26,943 nt of DNA from Gnomoniopsis sp. IMI 355080 (lineage: Eukaryota > Ascomycota > Sordariomycetes > Diaporthales > Gnomoniaceae). Shown here in pieces: positions 22,625-26,943 of the stretch. Every line of letters begins with the position of its first letter. The first letter of the stretch is position 1. A program made the position numbers and the translations under genes. The stretch is from NCBI GenBank assembly GCA_027946555.1, contig JAPEVC010000339.1, positions 1 to 26,943 on the forward strand. Reading direction: 5' to 3'. Under the pieces are notes generated by a model that did no database searches, was not told the DNA's origin, and saw only the letters and a program-made list of their open reading frames with translations.

Positions 22625-24448
22625 TCACACCTCACCCCGTCCATCGTGCTCGGCTATTTCCTCTGCTATTTCCTCCTCCGTTTCCTGACTTGCTGGTGCA
22701 GTCCACCCCGTCCCTGCCTGAATCAATAGCACGAGCACCGTCAAAGCGCATGCAGAGGCGTAGAGCACCTTGAGAGCTACTTCGTACCCGTCTATTGCCA
22801 CGGCTCTCTCAGCATTGGATAGAGTACCGCCATACACCAAATTGGGGCTTCCAACGAGCCGCGTGATCAGATTCACGCGTCCCGGAGACAGTTCGCTCGA
22901 GCCGTCAAGCTTCCTGAACCCGGCAGCCAACTCCACTTTCAGTTTCCTCGTGAATATGCCACCACCAATCGACGTGCCAAAACTGCCTGCAAAACCTCTG
23001 AACGTTGCCAAAAGACCAGTAGCGACGTAATGGGTACCAGGCGCAGATACATGCAGTATTTGGGCCAGCGTATAGTTCAGCGCTGCGCCTGTACTGAACC
23101 CGTTGCAGAAAACGATTACAAGGTACAGCCAAGCAGGCGACATGGCGTTACTTGTGAGCGAGAGGCCAAAGAGCGTCAGGCCAAACAACAGGATCGAAAC
23201 AATACACGGGAGCCAGAAAGCTCCAGCTCGCCGGACATGCAGCCAACCAACAATGATACCGCCGCATGCAAAACCGACGTTTGTGGGGATGAGGACTGCG
23301 CCCGCTACTGTCGGGGGAAGACCACGGACGGCGAGTACGAATATCGGCGCGTAGAAGAGCACTGTCCAGCGTGCCGCCATCAAGCCTAGCTGGGCGAGGC
23401 AGGATAGCAGGACGCCGCGAGATTGGAGGATGCTGATGGGGATGAGCGGGTCGGACGTCAGCTTGTATTCGTTGAATACAAAGACAGCTAGGACGAGAAC
23501 CGAGAGAACCATAGGCGTGGGTTGAATGGTGCCGGATAAACCGTAAAGGAAGAGGATGGTGGTGGCGGTCAGCGTGATGGCGCCCACATAGTCGATAGCC
23601 TTGAGCTTCTCAAAGGTGCTTCTGTCTTTCAGGGGCTCTGCTGTTCCAAATTCGGGAATGCTGAAATATACACCGAAGCCAGCTAGCAAGCCTAATGGTG
23701 CTTGCACGAGGAACAGTTGCCTCCATCCCAACACAGGTAGGAGAGCGCCAAATACCACTGCACCTGCTGATACCCCAAGAGTGAAGCCCGCGTTCACCAT
23801 GCCAATGAACAGGCCCCTCCGTTTCCTCGAGGTGAGCTGCAGCACTAGAATCAGAGATAGGGTCATGATACACCCGCCGCCCATACCAGTGATAGTCCTG
23901 CCCAGAATGAATGCGGTGAAAGAGGTTGCTCTTGAGCAAACGACGGCCCCAGCAGCAAACAGCAGCGCCGAAGCCAGCACCATGTGACGAAGCGAGAAGA
24001 TGGTCGCCAGTCGACCGGCCAAGGGCGACGTACAGCCCACCACGATGAGGAAGACCGATGTGAACCATACAGCTTTATCGTGGGCGTCCAAGTCATCAGC
24101 GATAGAGCCCTGGATCATGGTGATGCCAGACATGTTGCAAGCCTGCATGAACATGAGTAGCCACATGCTGAAGCAGATGCAGGTCGCTCGGGCCGGGCTA
24201 ACGTAGTACTGAGCTTTATTATCATCATCATCAGCGTCGTCGTCGTGACTTTCAGGCGGAAAATCGTCGAGTGTTGAGCAAGAAGACCGTGATGCGAGAA
24301 GCGGCGTATCTTCTGAGGCGGCGTCCATGGTGGACTCTAGGCTGGGTGTGTAGCCATTGCTGCCGTTGGCAAAGGGGCTCTCGGGCCTGTGAGTGTTGCC
24401 AGCATTATGTTGCGAATTCCCTACCATGGTCACTGATGTATTTGTCAA
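22625..24448 (-). CDS. Major facilitator superfamily transporter (DHA2-like, Fnx/Vba type)
   Basis: Intronless 607-residue multispanning membrane protein. A hydrophilic N-terminus (1-85) is followed by hydrophobic helices from about 88 to 575, consistent with a 14-helix drug:H+ antiporter-2 layout. Recognisable MFS pieces are the loop after helix 2 (GRLATIFSLRHMVL, about 145-158) and the helix-4 motif with Arg184 in ILGRTITGMGGG. The leader carries EDTPLL (46-51), an acidic dileucine signal of the kind that directs proteins to the fungal vacuole, then an Asp-rich cluster (about 61-76). This resembles the vacuolar amino-acid transporters Vba/Fnx, although relatives export drugs or metabolites at the plasma membrane. 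The substrate cannot be read from the sequence. It lies 480 bases downstream of the methyltransferase on the same strand. Start: first ATG; a second at codon 8 would keep the leader. Confidence 0.88.
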   Translation of the reverse strand: MTNTSVTMVGNSQHNAGNTHRPESPFANGSNGYTPSLESTMDAASEDTPLLASRSSCSTLDDFPPESHDDDADDDDNKAQYYVSPARATCICFSMWLLMFMQACNMSGITMIQGSIADDLDAHDKAVWFTSVFLIVVGCTSPLAGRLATIFSLRHMVLASALLFAAGAVVCSRATSFTAFILGRTITGMGGGCIMTLSLILVLQLTSRKRRGLFIGMVNAGFTLGVSAGAVVFGALLPVLGWRQLFLVQAPLGLLAGFGVYFSIPEFGTAEPLKDRSTFEKLKAIDYVGAITLTATTILFLYGLSGTIQPTPMVLSVLVLAVFVFNEYKLTSDPLIPISILQSRGVLLSCLAQLGLMAARWTVLFYAPIFVLAVRGLPPTVAGAVLIPTNVGFACGGIIVGWLHVRRAGAFWLPCIVSILLFGLTLFGLSLTSNAMSPAWLYLVIVFCNGFSTGAALNYTLAQILHVSAPGTHYVATGLLATFRGFAGSFGTSIGGGIFTRKLKVELAAGFRKLDGSSELSPGRVNLITRLVGSPNLVYGGTLSNAERAVAIDGYEVALKVLYASACALTVLVLLIQAGTGWTAPASQETEEEIAEEIAEHDGRGEV

Positions 24449-24521
24449 CTTGATGTTTTTGGAGTGCCCTAGTACCCGTTCTCCAGAGCAACGTGGACGT
24501 CAGCATAGACAGACACCCTTG

Positions 24522-24528
24522 TATATAA
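24522..24528 (-). promoter_or_regulatory. Possible TATA element of the MFS gene
   Basis: TATATAA on the plus strand (TTATATA on the minus strand) lies about 75 bases before the transporter ATG. The 480-base spacer 24449-24928 otherwise shows only short random ORFs. The match is short and position alone supports it. Confidence 0.3.
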
Positions 24529-24928
24529 CGACTGTGCTACAGAATCAGGAGTACAAGCCTCGAGGCTTGATTAAAACATGATGTGATCACAGTCGAATCC
24601 ACGGGCATGAACGAGAGACTTATCAAGATGAACAAAGAATTGGGGCAGAGCAAACCGGATGGCTCGAGAGAAGAACCCAGTAATTCGAAACCACGTCGGT
24701 GACATTCATGTGGCGCCCTTGGTCGGATAGATTGGTAATCCGTTCAGGCCCGTGCCGACCGGGGGAGACTTGGGGCTTGGCAGGCCCGTGGCCGGGGCTC
24801 CACCTCTCCGAACCATCCGGTGTATACTGTTTGTTGTACTTGTCATATCAGGCTTTCGATTCCAACATACTTGACTTACTTGCTGAACTTCAATTGCGTT
24901 ACTATGTACTTTCTTTGGTCTTGAAGAA

Positions 24929-25829
24929 TCATACGCAGACTTCGCTATTGGAGCCTCCAGCTTTGAAACACAGCATATCCATACACTCGCGCGTGACCTC
25001 GTGCTCGGGGAGCTGGGCCCACTCGTCCCAGATACTCGTCAGCTCCTCAATCTGCTGTTCAGTCGCGAGGCCCAACTCAATGGCCTTGTCCCGTGCTGCT
25101 GACGAGATCTTCAACAAGTTGCTTACGCGCGCAAGGTGTTCATAACTCTTTTGTTCCCAAATCCGCTCCCCGTGCTCTTCGCCAAAGCCCGCTTCCACCG
25201 CCCATTGCCTCTTGTATAGCCCGGCGTGGCTGCAAGTGCCAAAGCTATCCAGCACGCCCCACTGGATCGGGCCATATTCAGTCACCAGTCTCGTAAAGGG
25301 CGGTCGGTCTGGCTTGACGGCCATCATATGAGCGCCTGGGTCCCTGGACGCCACGATTCCTCCAGGCTTGCACACTCGACGCAGTTCTTTGAACGCCTTG
25401 ACCCGATCAGGTACATGCATAAGGACACAATGGGCATGAACCACGTCACTGCAACAATGTCAGCGGTGGAGCGCTGCCCCAAGGCTAGGCTGTCCAGTGC
25501 CAGCGGTAATAAACTTACAAGGAGTTATCGTCAAATTGCGCCAAGTCTGTGGCATCTCCTACCTCGAATGAGAGATTAGGTGCTTGGTGGTTGGCTCGAG
25601 CCTGTTCTACGACGCCCGGCGACACATCGATGCCCACAACTCGTCCGTCAGGGACAAGCTTGGCGAAATCCCGAGTGATGCTTCCGGGACCACTGCCCAC
25701 ATCAAGAATGCTGAAGTTTGGCTTCAGGTGCGGGAGGAGATAGGCAGCATACTCTTTGGCAGTGCGATAGTCATAGAGCGACGTCACCCCGGGGTCATCA
25801 CCAGTGAGTACATTGTGTTGATACGCCAT
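24929..25829 (-). CDS. Class I SAM-dependent methyltransferase (UbiE-like), two exons
   Basis: Probable soluble S-adenosylmethionine-dependent methyltransferase. Exon 1 is 25829-25519 and exon 2 is 25448-24929, giving 276 residues. The 70-base intron begins GTAAGT, has a GCTGAC branch sequence and ends GCAG; splicing restores NSFDVVHAHCVLMHVPD across the junction. Motif I is ILDVGSGPG (41-49), the SAM-binding glycine loop; VVGIDVS (64-70) has the acidic residue contacting the ribose; GDATDL (91-96) is the adenine-side motif; FDVVHAHCVLMHV and LRRVCKPGG are the usual post-II and post-III segments of the UbiE/Methyltransf_11 group. The C-terminal 110 residues form the variable substrate part, so the acceptor is unknown; ubiquinone biosynthesis is not implied. 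It is first in a run of three minus-strand genes and divergent from the lipase across about 790 bases. Confidence 0.9.
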
Positions 25830-26620
25830 ATTTCTAATGTTGGACTTAAAACCTTGACTGTAGTTGCGAATGGTGATGGGTGTGCCTGTCGCCGCGTAGT
25901 AGTGAATAGGATGAGGATAGGCGTACGCTTTTATAACTACCTTTTCTAGAATTGTCTCTCCAAAATGCCCAGCACCGTTACCGGCTTGTCCCTTGGATAC
26001 TCAAACCCCCATTGTCGAAGTTTAAGTTCAACCTATACTTTGAAGCCAGCAAGTCTGGCACTTATTTAGGCATAACTCAAAGGGCAAGCGGCATTGGCAT
26101 GTTGGACTCTCGGCATTTCGGACTTTTGGACTGCACCATGCCCAGGCACAACCCTGAGTTCTGTATGGTCAGTCAGCTGTCATGTGTGAAGTTTGAGGCG
26201 AGAGGGTACGTTAGCAAAAGGTGACAAAATGGCTTTGATGTGGACCTGAATAGTGGACACAGCCATGTCAATGTCGACAGCTTCAATCACAACCTCCTTG
26301 GAGCGGTGCGCGGAAGGGATACTTACATGCTCCACCCTAACCCTCCCGAGTGACATCACCGCCTAGGCATGGTTATAGCAAGCAACCGCAGCGAGGGAGG
26401 AACATCGTGAGAGCCTCAGCATGAGTGTTAATTGAGATGATCACCACCAAGCATCATGACGGCATCCCGATCACAGTATTCACCAAAATGATAAACACTT
26501 AGCTTAACTCGCACGTTCTCTCACTGCGAGACCCCTTGACACCAATCCCCCTCCCCCGGGGGCGCCGCATCGAAGACCCAAGAGAGACTTCATGCCCAGT
26601 AACAAGGACTACTTGGACAA
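25830..26620. other. Divergent intergenic region between methyltransferase and lipase
   Basis: This spacer must carry the promoters of both divergent genes. A TATA box serves the left gene. Near the right end are a CCAAT pentamer (26542-26546) and the perfect 10-base palindrome CCCCCGGGGG (26553-26562), about 60-80 bases before the lipase ATG. A 90-codon plus ORF (25952-26224) has no recognised motif and was not called. Confidence 0.5.
25928..25935 (-). promoter_or_regulatory. TATA box of the methyltransferase gene
   Basis: The minus strand reads TATAAAAG, a consensus TATA box, about 100 bases upstream of the methyltransferase ATG at 25829, a usual distance. Directly next to it is the perfect palindrome GCGTACGC (25921-25928), a possible operator-like site, although unassigned. 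Confidence 0.5.
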
Positions 26621-26642
26621 ATGCCGACTAAACACCCTATAG
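26592..26642 (+). promoter_or_regulatory. Upstream ORF overlapping the lipase start
   Basis: A 16-codon ORF starts at ATG 26592 and stops with TAG at 26640-26642, in a different frame from the lipase ATG at 26621, so it overlaps the main start. If this region is in the mRNA, ribosomes initiating here would pass the lipase start. Both ATGs have weak contexts (pyrimidine at -3), which would allow leaky scanning. Where the transcript begins is unknown. Confidence 0.35.
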
Positions 26643-26943
26643 TCCTAGCCCACGGACTCTTTGGCTTTGCCGAGCTCAAACTGGCCGGCTCCTACTTACC
26701 TCCCATTCACTACTGGCGCGGCATCCAAGAAGCCCTCACAGCACATGGCAGAGAAGTCATCACCGCCACCGTCCCACCCTCAGGCACCATTGCCGAACGT
26801 GCCGCCCAGCTACGGCAAAACATTCTCAACGAATCTCATGGCCGCCCCGTCAACATCATTGCCCACTCCATGGGCGGGCTTGACGCGCGGTATATGATCA
26901 GCAAGTCCCGCACCCGCCGCACGTCCTCCTCCTCCTCCAGCAC
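26621..26943 (+). CDS. Triacylglycerol lipase-like alpha/beta hydrolase, 5' part only
   Basis: The first 107 codons of a lipase-type alpha/beta hydrolase, running off the right edge. IVLAHGLFGF (7-16) is the HG oxyanion-hole strand and turn. IHYWRGIQEAL (29-39) and VPPSGTIAERAAQL (51-64) match the region found in bacterial-type triacylglycerol lipases and their fungal relatives such as yeast Tgl2. IIAHSMGGLDARYMIS (79-94) is the nucleophile elbow, with Ser83 in AHSMG (GxSxG type with Ala in the first position). Just before the edge a run of six serines, five of them TCC codons, follows an Arg-rich stretch, probably a surface insertion. The Asp and His of the triad lie outside the window. There is no signal peptide, so it is likely intracellular or organellar. 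Start: ATG 26621 leaves only six residues before the first strand; another upstream exon is possible. Substrate is inferred from family only. Confidence 0.85.
   Translation, partial: MPTKHPIVLAHGLFGFAELKLAGSYLPPIHYWRGIQEALTAHGREVITATVPPSGTIAERAAQLRQNILNESHGRPVNIIAHSMGGLDARYMISKSRTRRTSSSSSS

Overview
The window looks like nuclear DNA of a filamentous ascomycete. Coding regions are broken by short GT-AG introns (50-90 bases, one of 180) with CTAAC/CTGAC-type branch sites. The gene families are typical of such fungi: a Zn2Cys6 regulator, an AROM-derived quinate-repressor-like protein and a 14-helix-type MFS transporter. Intergenic DNA is sprinkled with TAGGTA/TACCTA palindromes, which I associate with Sordariomycetes. 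I cannot place the genus. By eye, base composition is balanced throughout, with no AT-rich repeat-induced-mutation islands and no recognisable transposon.

Layout: (1) 1-2752, minus strand, a six-exon Zn2Cys6 transcription factor cut off by the left edge. (2) 2753-12797, about 10 kb with no gene I can defend, holding small palindrome clusters, short repeats, alternating purine-pyrimidine tracts and, at about 8965-9830 on the minus strand, splice-competent but broken coding fragments that look like a decayed gene. (3) 12798-15119, minus strand, an intronless 773-residue protein made of the last three AROM domains (kinase-like, type I dehydroquinase-like, shikimate-dehydrogenase-like), most like the quinate repressor QutR/QA-1S. 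(4) 15120-21178, 6 kb without a firm gene; a pyrimidine-rich region, short ORF and consensus 5' splice site near 19020-19220 hint at an unresolved plus-strand transcript. (5) 21179-25829, three consecutive minus-strand genes: a two-exon glyoxalase/VOC-fold protein, an MFS transporter with an N-terminal vacuolar-type sorting signal, and a two-exon SAM-dependent methyltransferase. (6) 26621 to the right edge, plus strand, the start of a GxSxG lipase divergent from the methyltransferase.

The VOC, MFS and methyltransferase genes lie in one orientation and could be a small accessory metabolic group, but no backbone synthase is present and no shared regulation can be shown. No rRNA, tRNA, CRISPR or insertion sequence was seen. 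The most interesting items are the uneven loss of catalytic residues across the AROM-derived protein, the decayed gene near 9.4 kb, the overlapping upstream ORF on the lipase start, and the large gene-poor gap. I found no clear case of an undescribed system.
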